A stretch of DNA of 64,000 nt from assembly GCA_916048095.2 (NCBI GenBank), contig OU696583.1:4948750-5012749 (forward strand). Direction: 5' to 3'. The DNA is from Sacculina carcini (Eukaryota > Arthropoda > Thecostraca > Sacculinidae). The position numbers and the translations under genes were made by a program. Positions 12,363 to 23,527 of the stretch are shown piece after piece. The notes under the pieces were generated by a model, which was not told the origin of the DNA, did no database searches, and was given only the letters and a program-made list of their open reading frames with translations. Positions within the stretch are counted from its first letter, which is position 1. The number at the start of each line of letters is the position of its first letter.

Positions 12363-15300
12363 CTAGCATTAAAACCCGCCCGTTGTGCGGAGGAATTCAT
12401 AAAATGAAATTAATATTTATAAAAATTGATATTCACAAAAATATTCCAAATTAAAAAAGAAAAATGAAAACTCATAAGTGCCTTACTCAATAGAAAAGTC
12501 CAAGTGTGAATATTTTTTTTTTTGACATAATATTTTCCCTCAACCCGCCTCATATATAAACCCACCCATTGTACGGAATAATTCAGAACACAAACCAGTA
12601 ACAAACAATGAAAATTCTAGAATGTAAACCCGCCCGTCGTGTGAAACAATTTATACTATTAATTTTGTATTCAATTCATAAGAGAAAAGGAATTTGAATT
12701 AAAAAAGAGTTTAGTAAACCCATAAAAAAGTCTAAATTTCTATATTTTCATATTTATTTTCACAAAATAGTTTGCCTAAACCGCCTCATATTTATACATG
12801 CCCGTCGTGCTGAATAATTCAGAACTCAGACACGAAACAATGAAAAATGACTACACCTTTTCATCATAATGTTTCCAAAATATATTTATAACTTAACATC
12901 ACCGTCTAGCATTGAAACCCGCCAGTTGTGCGGAGCAATTCATAAAATGAAATTCATATTTAATTCATAAACATATTGCAAATTAAAAATGAAAACAGAT
13001 ATACTCATTAAAATCTTACTCAATTGAAAAGTCTAAATTTAATTATTATTTTTTATATTTTGACAACATATTTTCCTTTAACCCGCCTCATATTGAAACC
13101 CGCCCGTCGTGCTCAACAATTCATAAAATAAAATGCATATTCAATCCATAGAATAAACTGTATAAGAATTAAAAAGCAAAAAATTTAACCTGTAAATACG
13201 TTCACCAATAAAATCTCTAAATGTTAATATTTTAATTATAAATTTGACAAAATATTATCCCTTAATCCACCTCATATTTAAACCTACCCGTCGTGCGGAA
13301 TAATTCAGTACACTAACACGTACAAAACAATGAAAATTCTAGCATGTAAAACCGCCCGTCGTGCGAAACAGTTCATACTATTAAATTTGTATTCAATTCA
13401 TAAGAGAAAATAAATATTAATTAATAAAGAAAAGAGTAAACCCAAAATAAAATCCTATTTAAACCTGCCCGTCGTCCTGAATAATTCAGAACTCTGACAC
13501 AAAACAATGAAAAATGACTTAAAATTTTATCATAATGTTAATTTTTAATTTAATTTTTATTATTATTAATTATTTTATTTATTATTATTATTATTAATTA
13601 TATATTATTATATTATTAATTATTATTTTTTTGTTATTAATTTTTTATCAAAATATCAACAGTCAACATCACCATCTAGCATTAAAGCCCGCCCTTTGTG
13701 CAGAACAATAAATAAAGTAAAATGAATATTGAATTAATAAAAAATGATTAGAAATTAAAAAAGAAAAAGTAAACCCATAAAAAGTCTTAACCAATAAAAA
13801 AGTCTAAATGTGAATGTATTTATTTTAGATGTGACAAAATATTTTCCCTCGAACTGTCTCGTATTAAACCCGCCCGTCGTGCGGAACTATAAATAAAATA
13901 TAATGAATCAAAAAGCAAAAAGCTTATCCAATAGAAAAATACAAATTTGTAAATTCTTGTTTTAATTATTGACGAAGTTTTTTTCCTAAACACTGCTCAA
14001 GTTCACACCCATCCTTCGTGTGTAGTAATTTAGAAGTGTAACACTATCAAAACAATGGGACCTTCTGTCATCTCTATAATTCCAGATTTATGCGTCCGCT
14101 AAAACAGCATATTCATATAGTTGGCATTGCATGATATTACAACCCATATCCTTATGCAACTTGAACGTATGCAGCTTGAAATAAAACCAATTAAATTACA
14201 CAGTAAAATTCAGTAGTTAACTTTGTTCCCAGTAGTATTTTACCCGCCCGTCGGGCGGAACAATTCATGTGTAAATATTGAGGATAATAAAGCCTTTCTA
14301 TTCAGTATAGTGCAGCATTAATTAAACTGTACCCAATAAAACCACACCATCCATGCTTGGAGCTAATATGATGCATTCTTAATTGTGATTGGGCTTCAGT
14401 GAAATTTAATCGGTTTATATTCCTCTGTAATCGCATGTGCGCATAATAGCTGTCAAATTAGTAATATGTCCTTTTGACTTTACACCGCCGTAACGCTCTT
14501 CAGATACACTTTGGAAAATAACAAATTATACCGTATTGTAGAAAACAAGATTTCTAGCACGATGGCATAATTTATTTTTATGTGTAACAAATAGTTACTG
14601 AGAAATAGTAGAAAAATGAATTAATTTTAGTCGCCCGGTGTTCAAGTGAAATTTTGGATGTATTTGAGAATTTTGGCAATTTTACACGTTTTTTTGTATC
14701 ATTTATGGGTATAAATTATAACTTATCTTGTAGAACACAAAATTATCTACACAGTAGTATATTCCTGTGTAATCGCAAGTGCGCATAATAGCTGTCAAAT
14801 TGGCAATAGGTCCTTTTGAATTTACACCGCCGTAACTTCCTTGAGATACACTTTGGAGAATTACAAATTATATTATATGAAATTCATATTTAATTCATAA
14901 ACATATTGCAAATTATAAAAGAAAACAGATATACTCATTAAAATCTTACTCAATTGAAAAGTCTAAATTTACTTTATTATATTTTTATTTTGACAACATA
15001 TTTTCCTTTAACCCGCCTCATATTGAAACCCGCCCGTCGTGCTCAACAATTCATAAAATAAAATGCATATTCAATCCATAGAATAAACTGTATAAGAATT
15101 AAAAAGCAAAAAATTTAACCTGTAAATACGTTCACCAATAAAATCTCTAAATGTGAATATTTTAATTATAAATTTGACAAAATATTATCCCTTAATCCAC
15201 CTCATATTTAAACCTACCCGTCGTGCGGAATAATTCAGTACACTAACACGTACAAAACAATGAAAATTTTAGCATGTAAAACCGCCCGTCGTGCGAAACA

Positions 15301-16202
15301 GTTCATACTATTAAATTCGTATTCAATTCATAAGACAAAAGGAATATGAATTAAAAAAATGAATTAATTTTAGTCTCCCGGTGTTCAAGTGTTATTTTGG
15401 ATGTATTTAAGAATTTTGCCAATTTTACACGTTTTTTGTATCATTTGTGGGTATAAATTATAACGTTTCTTGTAGATCACAAAATTTTATACACAATAGT
15501 ATAATTTTTATAGCTGTACCATTGCTGGTTTATGAGAAATAGATAGCGGAATATTGACCAAAATATTCACGTTTTTTTGTGCTAATTTAGCCTTTTTGAC
15601 TTTGTCATTTACACTTCACACCGCCGTAACTTTTTTTAATACACTTTGGAAAATTAAAAATTATACCGTGTTGTAGATAATATAATTCCCAGCGTGATGG
15701 TATTATTTATTTAGATGTGTGATAATTAGTTTTTGAGACATAGATAAAAAAATATAGAAAATCGGACGCGTGGAGTTTAAATAAAATTTAGAATGTAGAT
15801 TGAATTTTTTTCCATTTTACATGTTTTTTATTTAATTTTTGGGTATAAATTATAGTTCGTTGAGTAGAACAAAAAAATTTCTACACAGTGGTATAATTTG
15901 TATAGTTGTACCATTGCTGGTTTAGGAGGAGTAGTCTTTAGAAAATTGACCAAAATTTTCGCATTTTTCAGGGTTCATTTAGTCTTTTCACCGCTATAAC
16001 TTTTTTTGGTTTCATTTTTAAAATTAAAAATTTAGTGTTAAGTGTAGACAAGAAAATTTCCAACGTGATGGTACAAATGTTTAGCCGGTACGCCAAGTGA
16101 TGGCCGACTGGCAGCTGATAGAAAATGGACCAAGAAGGGTGGGACAGACAAACAGACACACACACAGACACACACACAGAGGATCTCTTTTATATATATA
16201 GA
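12363..16202 (-). mobile_element. Non-autonomous Helitron, complete copy (right arm)
   Basis: On the minus strand it runs from TC (16202-16201) to CTAG (12366-12363), preceded by A and followed by T, as expected. The order of parts matches the copy at 891-4510: TG tract, leader, 310-bp units, then units with the CCGCACGACGGGCGG motif. It is rearranged inside: a block near 14876-15355 repeats 12945-13430 in the same orientation. A (TTA)n-rich patch lies at 13545-13640. The non-LTR element beginning at about 16207 abuts its 5' end almost exactly. No helicase or Rep coding is present. Confidence 0.85.
14876..15355 (-). repeat. Internal ~480-bp duplication in Helitron
   Basis: The block starting TATGAAATTCATATTTAATT and running through two GC-rich motif units is a near-identical direct copy of 12945-13430. 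It replaces part of the 5'-half repeat region and joins back to it at GAATTAATTTTAGTC. This looks like a template switch or unequal exchange between repeat units. Confidence 0.7.
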
Positions 16203-16213
16203 TATTTATTTTT

Positions 16214-17113
16214 ATGTCCATTCTACAATGGAATATTAGAGGTATTAGACCGAATTTTAATGATTTACTGCATATTCTACACTCCCGACAACCATCGATT
16301 TTAGCAATACAGGAGACTAAGCTTTTAACTTCTTCGTATTTAAGTATTCAGGATTTTAATGTTTTTAGATATGATAATCCCCTGCTCGACTATAGCCCAT
16401 GGCGGGGTTATGCTGGCTGTTCGCACCAGTGTACCCTGTCGCCGCCTGCATATTCAGTCAGATTTGCAGGTGGTTGCGGTTCGGTGCTGGCTGGGTGGTA
16501 GGGAGGTGAGTGTGTGCTCATTGTACCTGCCGCCTGGTCTCCCGTTCCAAGGGCTGACGTCGAGTTTTTAATCAATTCACTTTCACCCCCTTTTTATGGT
16601 CTGGGCGATTTTAATGCTCACAGTCCTTTTTGGGGTTTTGATGCATATTGTAGCCGTGGTTTTATTATGGAGGATATTTTAACTGTATTAGACATAGGTA
16701 TTTTAAACACAGGCACATATGCGCATTGTACCATGCCATCGGGAAGCATATCCACTCTGGACCTCAGTCTGTGCAGTCCCAGTCTGCAGGCATCCACGAG
16801 CGGGACCGTTGAGAACAGTCTGTATGGGAGTGACCACTTCCCTATATGGATCTGTCTCAATGAGGTACCTAGGTTGACAACACGACCACCGAGATGGAAT
16901 TTCAAACGAGCTGATTGGGTCCGCTATGATTGCTTGACACTGGGAGCCATGGGCAACCCCACACTTCGACCCATCGTCGAAGGTTTTACTGAGGCCATTG
17001 TCACCTGTGCCAAACGGAGCATTTCGCGTACGGCATCGCGTCCCCGGCGGCGTCCTGTTCCTTGGTGGACAGACGCGTGTTCTACGGCGTTGCGAGAGCG
17101 ACGTCGTTGCTAG
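16214..17113 (+). pseudogene. Non-LTR ORF2 endonuclease region (EEP family)
   Basis: The apurinic-type endonuclease that nicks target DNA to prime reverse transcription. Visible motifs in order: LQWNIRGIRPN at the start, AIQETKL (catalytic glutamate), then after a frameshift GGVMLAVRTSVPC and VSVCSLYLPPG, then GDFNAHSPFWG and, near the end, YGSDHFPIWI (catalytic histidine). Three frames are needed to read it, with shifts near 16400 and 16510, so it cannot make a working protein. The start is the first codon after the Helitron junction and corresponds to the domain's own beginning, so no more than a few residues are missing. Confidence 0.75.
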
Positions 17114-18662
17114 GGTCGCTTCCGGAGCAACAGCACGGTGGCAAACATGCTTTGCTTCCGCCACGCTCGCGCAAAAAGCTCGATGGACCTTTCGCGAGAC
17201 GAAGCGGGCCTCGCGGGTGTCCTATGTGTCCAGCATTAATCGGCATTGTCCTATATCCACCATATGGGACCGTGTAAAACGCATCTCTGGTAAGTACCGT
17301 CCCAATCCACTGCCTTCTCTGAAGATCAGTGGCGTTGACGTGATTAATCCGGAGCATGTTGCTGACGAAATTGGCCGATATTTAGCGGAGCTCTGTCGTG
17401 CAAACGTAGACGACCCTGATTTTGCAGCGATCAAACAGCAGTGCGAGAGATCACCAGTTGATTTCTCCACCAACTGTCAGCGGCCCATCAACAGCGATTT
17501 TTCTCTAGCTGAGCTGAGAACAGCCTTGCGATCGCTTCGCGATGCGGCTGAAGGCCCTGATGAGGTTCACAACCTCATGCTGAAGCGCCTGTCGCCGGCT
17601 GTGCTGTCTACCCTGCTGCAGGTCTTCAATGATCTGTGGAGTGGTGGGCAGTTTCCAGTCTCCTGGCGACGGGCCATCGTGATACCTATCACGAAACAGG
17701 GCAAATCGGGCGATCACCCGTCTGACTATCGCCCGATATCGCTGACCTCCAGTTTCTACAAGCTGTTTGAGAAAATGGTTTACAGACGGCTGGTATGGTT
17801 TCTGGAACGCGGTCGGCTGTTCAATGATGCTCAGTGCGGATTTCGCCAGGGTCGCTCAGCGTTAGACCACTTGGTGACCATCGACTCTCGCATACGTGAA
17901 AGTTTCACGCGAGGTCACCACGTCGGGGCGATATTCTTTGACATCGAAAAGGCATATGACACCACATGGTGACATCGAATTCTTCGCAAACTGCATCGAT
18001 GTGGTGTCAGAGGCAACATGGGGAGGTTCTTACACAGTTTCCTTTTGCACCGCACATTCTGTGTGCGTGTGGGGAACTCCCTGTCTCGTCCGTTCGATCA
18101 GGCAGAAGGCGTTAAACAGGGTAGTGTGCTCAGCGTGGCCCTTTTTGCCATAATGATCAACGACATTGACAATCATTTGCTTCCCTCGATTGGACGGTCT
18201 CTATTTGTGGACGACTTCGCCGTATGGTGTTCTTCCCGCAGCACTGTTGCTGTCCAGCGTCAACTGCAGCTGGCGGTGAATAAAATAGAGACTTGGGGAA
18301 CGCGTAACGGCTTCCGCTTCTCGACGTCCAAAACGGTCGGTGTACACATCTGCCGCCGTCGAGGTGCCTGCCCTGACATGGAAGTGGAATTGTACGGCAG
18401 TGCTGTTTCATTCCAACGCACGGTTCGGTTTTTAGGGGTCACGTTGGACTCGCGCTTGACCTACACCGACCATATTTCACAGCTGAGAACCACATGTCTA
18501 AAGGCACTGAATGTGCTGAAGACTGTTTCCCGCATGCGGTATGGAGCAGATCGACAGTCCCTTCTCCTGTACCGCTCGTTAGTAAGGTCGCGTCTCGATT
18601 ACGCAAGCATCGTATATGATCTGGCTTCGGAGTCGGCAAAAAGCCGGTTGAATGACGTACAC
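17107..18662 (+). pseudogene. Non-LTR ORF2 reverse transcriptase region
   Basis: The linker and RT domain of the same element. It is open from about 17107 to 17972 with DYRPISLTSSFYKLFEKM, QCGFRQGRSALDHL and FFDIEKAYDTTW. A stop and frameshift at the end of that last motif interrupt it, and it resumes in another frame (18018 onward) with EGVKQGSVLSVALF and FVDDFAVW, the catalytic box, here VDD rather than the usual ADD. The thumb region follows (VRFLGVTLDSRLTYTDHI). The frame is cut at NDVHH by the LTR insertion and continues at 19374 with AGIRIATGAFRTSP. Confidence 0.75.
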
Positions 18663-18665
18663 CAC

Positions 18666-19368
18666 TGTAACGATAGTGATAATAATATGTTGTTATGTTG
18701 ATCTTCGTTCGGCTGATCGTGATGTCTTGATAGTTCCTCTTGGTGTTGTGTTCCGCGATAACAAGTAATAGTCACCCAGTCGAGGTTGAATTGTGTATTC
18801 AGGGCAACCAGTCAAATCTACTCTTAACACTAAATAAAGTCCTGGACCTAATGCTCTAATGACGACTTAATAATGGTGAGTCCTACATCGCAAGTCGCTA
18901 GTCCAAGCCAAACTAAACCAACTCCCACCAACAAGCACAGCACAAGCACCGCCCATGCCAAGCTTCCAAGCCCCCTATTCTTAGTAAACCCCGGTTTATA
19001 TACCTACGAACACACGTCATTGGCACCATATTTCGCAAGCAATTGCCAACTGGCCAAACCGCTCGAACTACACAACCGGGATACAAGCTATTTCTAAACG
19101 CGATCTGACAGTACACAGGCGTGTTGCCTCGAGATGATCAGCCAAGTCAGACGTACAAAAAAGGGTCATAAATTACTGTCACCCATATCCACACGTTGCC
19201 AAACATATCAGGCGCCGTGTAATACTGGCGTCGCTCTAACACATAAATTAGCCTAACGACAGCTGCACAAGCAAGCCGCGAAAGAACGCGAAAGTAAACT
19301 GAGAGAAAGAGAGCGAAAACCGAGTAAACTGATAAATAGAAAACTGGTCTGATTATAACTTTGTTATA
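18666..19368. mobile_element. Probable solo LTR inserted in RT gene
   Basis: The insert begins TGTAACGATAG and ends TTTGTTATA, flanked on both sides by ACCAC. The host reading on either side would be continuous across a single ACCAC (…DVHH then AGIRIATG…), so the boundaries are firm to within a base. The ends form an imperfect inverted repeat (about 14 of 18 positions). AATAAA occurs at about 18833 and a TATATAAA-like box on the other strand near 18995. Length, TG start and a 4-5-bp duplication fit a solo LTR; the 3' end is not the usual CA. No coding content is recognised. Confidence 0.6.
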
Positions 19369-19373
19369 ACCAC

Positions 19374-20433
19374 GCAGGGATACGCATTGCCACCGGTGCG
19401 TTTCGCACGTCGCCAATCGTCAGCCTCCTTGTTGAGGCTGATGAGGCTCCGCTGGCGCTCCGTCGTCAAGAGCTGGGCATGCGTTATTCTTGCAAGCTGG
19501 CAAGCACCCATGAAAACCCCGTGTATGACGTGGTATTTTCCCAGCATGTGCCTGAGCAGCACTTTCCAGCATTTTCCAGGTGTTCTGTGCTGTTTTGCAG
19601 CAAAATGATGGCACTGCTGGAGTCATGCGGGATGGGTGCTAACGACGTCCTCAGACAAGAATACACGGCGGAGTCACCCTGGGAATTGGTCACACCCGAG
19701 GTTGACGTCTCGCTAGCAGCTCTGCCGAAACACCGTACAGTGCCCAGTGTTCTTCGCTCAAACACACTGGAGCGAATTCATTGTTACGGACGGTATACTG
19801 CCGTGTACACTGATGGATCCAAGTCGGCCAGTGGTGTGGGTTGTGCGTTTGTAAGTGGAGGTACGTGCCGCTCGAGCACGCTGCCACCGAGCGCCTCCAT
19901 TTACACGGCTGAACTTCACGCTACCCTGCTGGCCCTGGTTTTTATTCGCTCATCTTCTTTTTCATTGTTTTTAGTTTTATCAGACTCTCTTAGTGCTTTA
20001 ACTTCATTATCGTCTTTCTCGTTACATCCTCTTATACAGAGGATTTTTATCTCTCTTGACATCATCCATCACCAGGGCAAGCGTGTAAAGTTCTGCTGGA
20101 TTCCGGCCCATATTGGTATTTTGGGCAACGAGCGAGCTGACAAAAAGAGCTGCTGAACGAGACTTTTATTCATTTTATTCTAACTTTCCCATTCCGTATT
20201 CGGACGTTTATTCTATTATACATCGTTTTATCCGTTCTCGCTGGCAGCTCTCCTGGGACGAATGTGGTACTAACAAACTAAAAGCAGTGAAGCCCGAAAT
20301 CGGACATTGGATGTGCTCTTATCGCCGGAAGAGGTCCGAGGAGGTGGTGCTCTCGTCTGCGTGTGGGTCAAACGTACGACACGCATCGCCATCTTCTACT
20401 TTGACAACCTTAACCCACGTGCAGCGCATGTAA
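19374..20433 (+). pseudogene. Non-LTR ORF2 C-terminus with RNase H domain
   Basis: Continuation after the LTR. A conserved post-RT segment (VSLLVEADEAPLALRRQELG) leads to an RNase H domain with YTDGSKSASGVG (first aspartate), ELHATLLAL (glutamate), LVLSDSLSALTS (aspartate) and WIPAHIGILGNERAD (last aspartate). RNase H removes the RNA strand of the hybrid during integration. A frameshift after ADKKS separates it from the tail frame (20113-20433), which has the IGHWMCSYRRKRSEE-type end of I-group proteins. Catalytic residues are all present, but frames are broken. A 3' UTR of about 330 bases follows. Confidence 0.75.
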
Positions 20434-20785
20434 TGCATGTCTCTCCGTGCAACACATCCTGGTGGGATGTCCATCATTCTCAGAGGCGCGTCAACGTTGT
20501 CTTGGATCCGTTCGGACTATTGACGAGGTTCTCGGACAGGAGCAATCGGCGGTCATTTAGGGCCGCATTTTTGAATTTTTACGGGTTTTGCCTTTTAGAA
20601 CTATTTATTGAATTTTATGTACTGACATTCACATACATTTCTTTCACCATCACCCTTATTTATTTCATTGTTCCATTCTTCATATTCATTGATTAATGTA
20701 CTTTAACTTTCAATAGACTGGGGGTGTCGTATGGTCCTAGAGGCCGGTGCACCCCAAAACACAAATCAACAACAACAACAACAAG

Positions 20786-21029
20786 ACAATTGGCCTGCAT
20801 TTCAGCCGCTTGCCTCAGGAGGGCGCTACGTTGCCGTGCAATGAACGCGCTTTGTCACACTGAAAATGATCGAATTCTCGCGCAAGGCAAATATTAGATC
20901 CGTTTGTTCATCTCATGGCGCTGAAGCAACGCGTACAGTGAATTAGTATTATTATTATTATTATTTTTTTTTTTGAAGCGTCTAGAGCTCATCTTCCCCC
21001 GTCTTTTAATTTATTCCATGCCTGTCGAT
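20786..21029. other. Intergenic, (ATT)n tract, no gene
   Basis: Non-coding sequence with an ATT microsatellite at 20947-20966 running into a poly-T stretch. It could be the reverse tail of another retro-insertion, but no body is recognised. Confidence 0.5.
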
Positions 21030-22380
21030 CTCTTTCTTCATCATTGAAACCTTCGGGCGGTGGAGTTGGCGTGATTTTCAATGCCTCGTTTCCCCTCTCG
21101 ACCCTCACATAATTCAATTTTACATCTCCTGCTTTCGAATTTTTAGTACTTTGTCTCTACCAGCACTCCCCACCCTGGGTATTATAGTGGTATAACGTCA
21201 TAATAATTCTGGTACCGCCTCACTCTTCCTGTCTGACTTTGACGAATTCATCTCACTACTTTCCCAACATTTCTGATAACTATATTCTGCTAGGCGACTT
21301 CAACATCTGGGTTGATCGCCCTTCGTCTCAAACTCTCATACGTGATTTTTTTCTCTGCTCGACTCTTGGGATCTTCTCGTCTTAAACTCAGGTGCTACCC
21401 ATACTTCTGGTCACACGCTGGATCTCATTATTTCCACTCCGACTTTTTCGAAACTCATTTTCCAAGACATACTCACCCACCCCCCAGATCCTCTCTTTTC
21501 TGACCATAGACTTATCACATTCCAACTTTCTTCCCCTCGTTCTCCCAAATCTTCCTCTAGGGTTATTCTTTCACGCAAATACAAGAATTTCAATTCTTCT
21601 CACTTCTCCTCTCTTGTCGAACGCTCCCTATTTCGCTTCCTATTCCTATATCCTCTTAGTTATGTTTTCCTCAGTCCTCTATCACTCCAAAACTTCATCT
21701 CAGATTGCCTCTCAAATATAAATGATTTTATCTTTCCACTCCGTGAAATAAAAGTTATCTGCGAATCTCCACCCCCTCCTTGGTGGTCCTCAGATCTGCG
21801 CCTCCTGCGCTCCAAATGCCGTCGTACGGAGCGTCTCTGGAGGCGCTTTCGCTCTCCTTCGCCCTGGTCAACCTTTTGCTCGGCTCGAAATTCCTTCCTC
21901 ACCTCTCTTGCTTCCGCCAAATCCATATATTTCACCTCTCACCTATCCTCACTGGGAAAGGGTTCGCACTCTCGGTGGTCCACTCTGAAATCAATAACTG
22001 GTAGTGCCTCCCGGAGTCCAATTATGATTTCAGCTGATCAATTCTCCTCTTTTTTTCACTAAAAAAATTGATACAATACTCTCAAATATTCCAAAAAGCC
22101 ATTTTCCTCTATCATTTCCTACCTCCTCAAATTCAATTTCGGCCTTCATACCAATTTCTCCCTATAAAACATCTCGTTTTCTCATCAAACTCCGCAACAA
22201 AAGAAGCCCCTCGGATCCTATTAATTTTTGCGCTCTCTCTGATTCGATCCTCCTTGCTCCTATTGTCACCCATATGATTAATTCCTCCTTTCTTCATGGT
22301 CAATTTTTAGCTTCTAAGCATGCTATAATCACACCCATCCTGAAGAAGCCTAATGTTGATCCTGCCATCCCCTTCAACTA
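21030..22380 (+). pseudogene. CR1/L2-like non-LTR fragment, heavily decayed
   Basis: A plus-strand relative of the minus-strand element at 25563-30285. Across several frames one can read GGGVGVIFN, LLGDFNIWVD (endonuclease aspartate/asparagine), HTSGHTLDLIIS, DHRLITFQL, then the arginine-rich linker (PPPWWSSDLRLLRSKCR) and the first RT motif (INSSFLHGQFLASKHA then ITPILKK). It stops before the catalytic RT box, at a short tandem repeat. Many stops and frameshifts show age greater than the 25.5-30 kb copy. Confidence 0.65.
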
Positions 22381-22440
22381 TCTATATCTATGCTTACGCT
22401 ATATCTATGCTTACGGTATATCTATGCTTACGCTTAGATT
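22381..22440. repeat. 18-bp tandem repeat (TATATCTATGCTTACGCT)
   Basis: Three to four units lie exactly at the join between the decayed non-LTR fragment and the Helitron fragment. Confidence 0.8.
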
Positions 22441-22449
22441 AAAAAGTAA

Positions 22450-22896
22450 ATAAAATCGGTCGCCCTAAGTTAAAATGAAATTATGAATGTAGATTGAAGT
22501 TTTATAATTTTTAAATATTTTATAATTAATTTTTGGATATAAAATATAACCTATCTTGTAGAATAGAAAATTCTCTACACAGTGGTATATTCTGTATAGC
22601 TGTACCATTGCTGGTTTATGAGGAGTAGATGGCGGAATATTGACCAAAATTTTCTCATTTTTCAGGGTTCATTTTGTCTTTTCACCGCTATAACTTTCTT
22701 TGGTTTTATTTAAAGAAAAATAAATTTAGTCTATCGTGTAGACGAGAAATTTTCCAACGTAATGGTATAAATTGTTAGCGGGTACACCAAGTGGTTACCG
22801 AGTAGCAGCTTGCAGAAAATGGACCAAGGAGGGTGGAACAGACAAACACACAGACAAACAGACAGACAGACAGAGGATCTCTTTTATATATATAGA
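22450..22896 (-). mobile_element. Helitron 5' fragment
   Basis: On the minus strand it starts TCTATATATATAAAAGAG at 22896 (host A before it), with a CTGT/TG tract and the conserved leader (CCTTGGTCCATTTTC). It ends after about 450 bp inside the leader, so the 3' half is missing. Confidence 0.75.
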
Positions 22897-23527
22897 TGTA
22901 TATATGTATGTATATGTGCGTGTGTGTATGTGTGGCAGGTGACAATGATTGAGCGTGGTGGATGTGACGCCGTCAAATTGACCCACGTGGTGTGCTGTGA
23001 TGCAGCCACAGTGGCGGCCACTGCTTCTGGATCCATTTTTCTGCTGTCCGAGTACCGCTGCCGCAAAATCACATCACGGTCTCACAATCACTTTCTCACA
23101 ATCACTTTCTCACTGTATGCTTAGGCTTTGTTTGACTTTTGAAGTTTCTTATATGTGCTCTGTATGTCATATCCACTGCATCATTTGTTTCAGCTTAACC
23201 CATTAACGCCGAGTGGCAAAAAACACCCAATTCATATTTCAATTATTCAATTCAATCATTCAATTCATATTCAATTATTATTTTACTGATAGTTTTGTAT
23301 ATGATGTTATAGAAGAAGGACATGACATTCTGAAAATATAATCATTTAAATTGTATCGCTCTTCTGTTGAAAATTATTCAAGTGGAAAGTCAAGTGGCAA
23401 CAAATGTTGCCATTCAGCGCTGGCATGTACAAAATTTGCTGTGATCCGCTTTTTCTTCATATTAGCTGGTGATATTCGAATATATACAATTCATTGAGTA
23501 TTGAGTCTTTGTCAAATTAATTGTAGA
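22897..23527. other. No gene recognised; possible piggyBac-like end
   Basis: A TG/TA tract is followed by unassigned sequence. At 23195 TTAA is followed by CCCATTAACGCCGAGTGGC, and a complementary-looking motif (AAGTGGCAACAAATG) lies near 23400; these resemble piggyBac-type ends but no transposase is present. Apparent frames of 104 and 69 residues at 22810-23206 have no recognisable domain. Confidence 0.35.

Larger units (their letters stand above)
16207..20785 (+). mobile_element. I-type non-LTR retrotransposon, degenerate
   Basis: The order is endonuclease, reverse transcriptase, RNase H, 3' UTR and an (AAC)n tail at 20768-20784. ORF2 ending in an RNase H domain is characteristic of the I group. 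ORF1 is absent, so the copy is 5'-truncated at the start of ORF2, directly against a Helitron end. The coding region is broken by several frameshifts and by a 703-bp LTR-like insertion. GC content is clearly higher than in the flanking Helitrons. Confidence 0.75.

Noticed and set aside
10557..12604. Matching small proteins at 10557-10748 (+) and 12410-12604 (-)
   Set aside because: They match because both lie in copies of the same non-coding Helitron repeat, not because they are genes.
891..16202. CRISPR-like regular repeats
   Set aside because: The periodic units are long, diverged and lie between Helitron ends; there are no short identical repeats with unique spacers.
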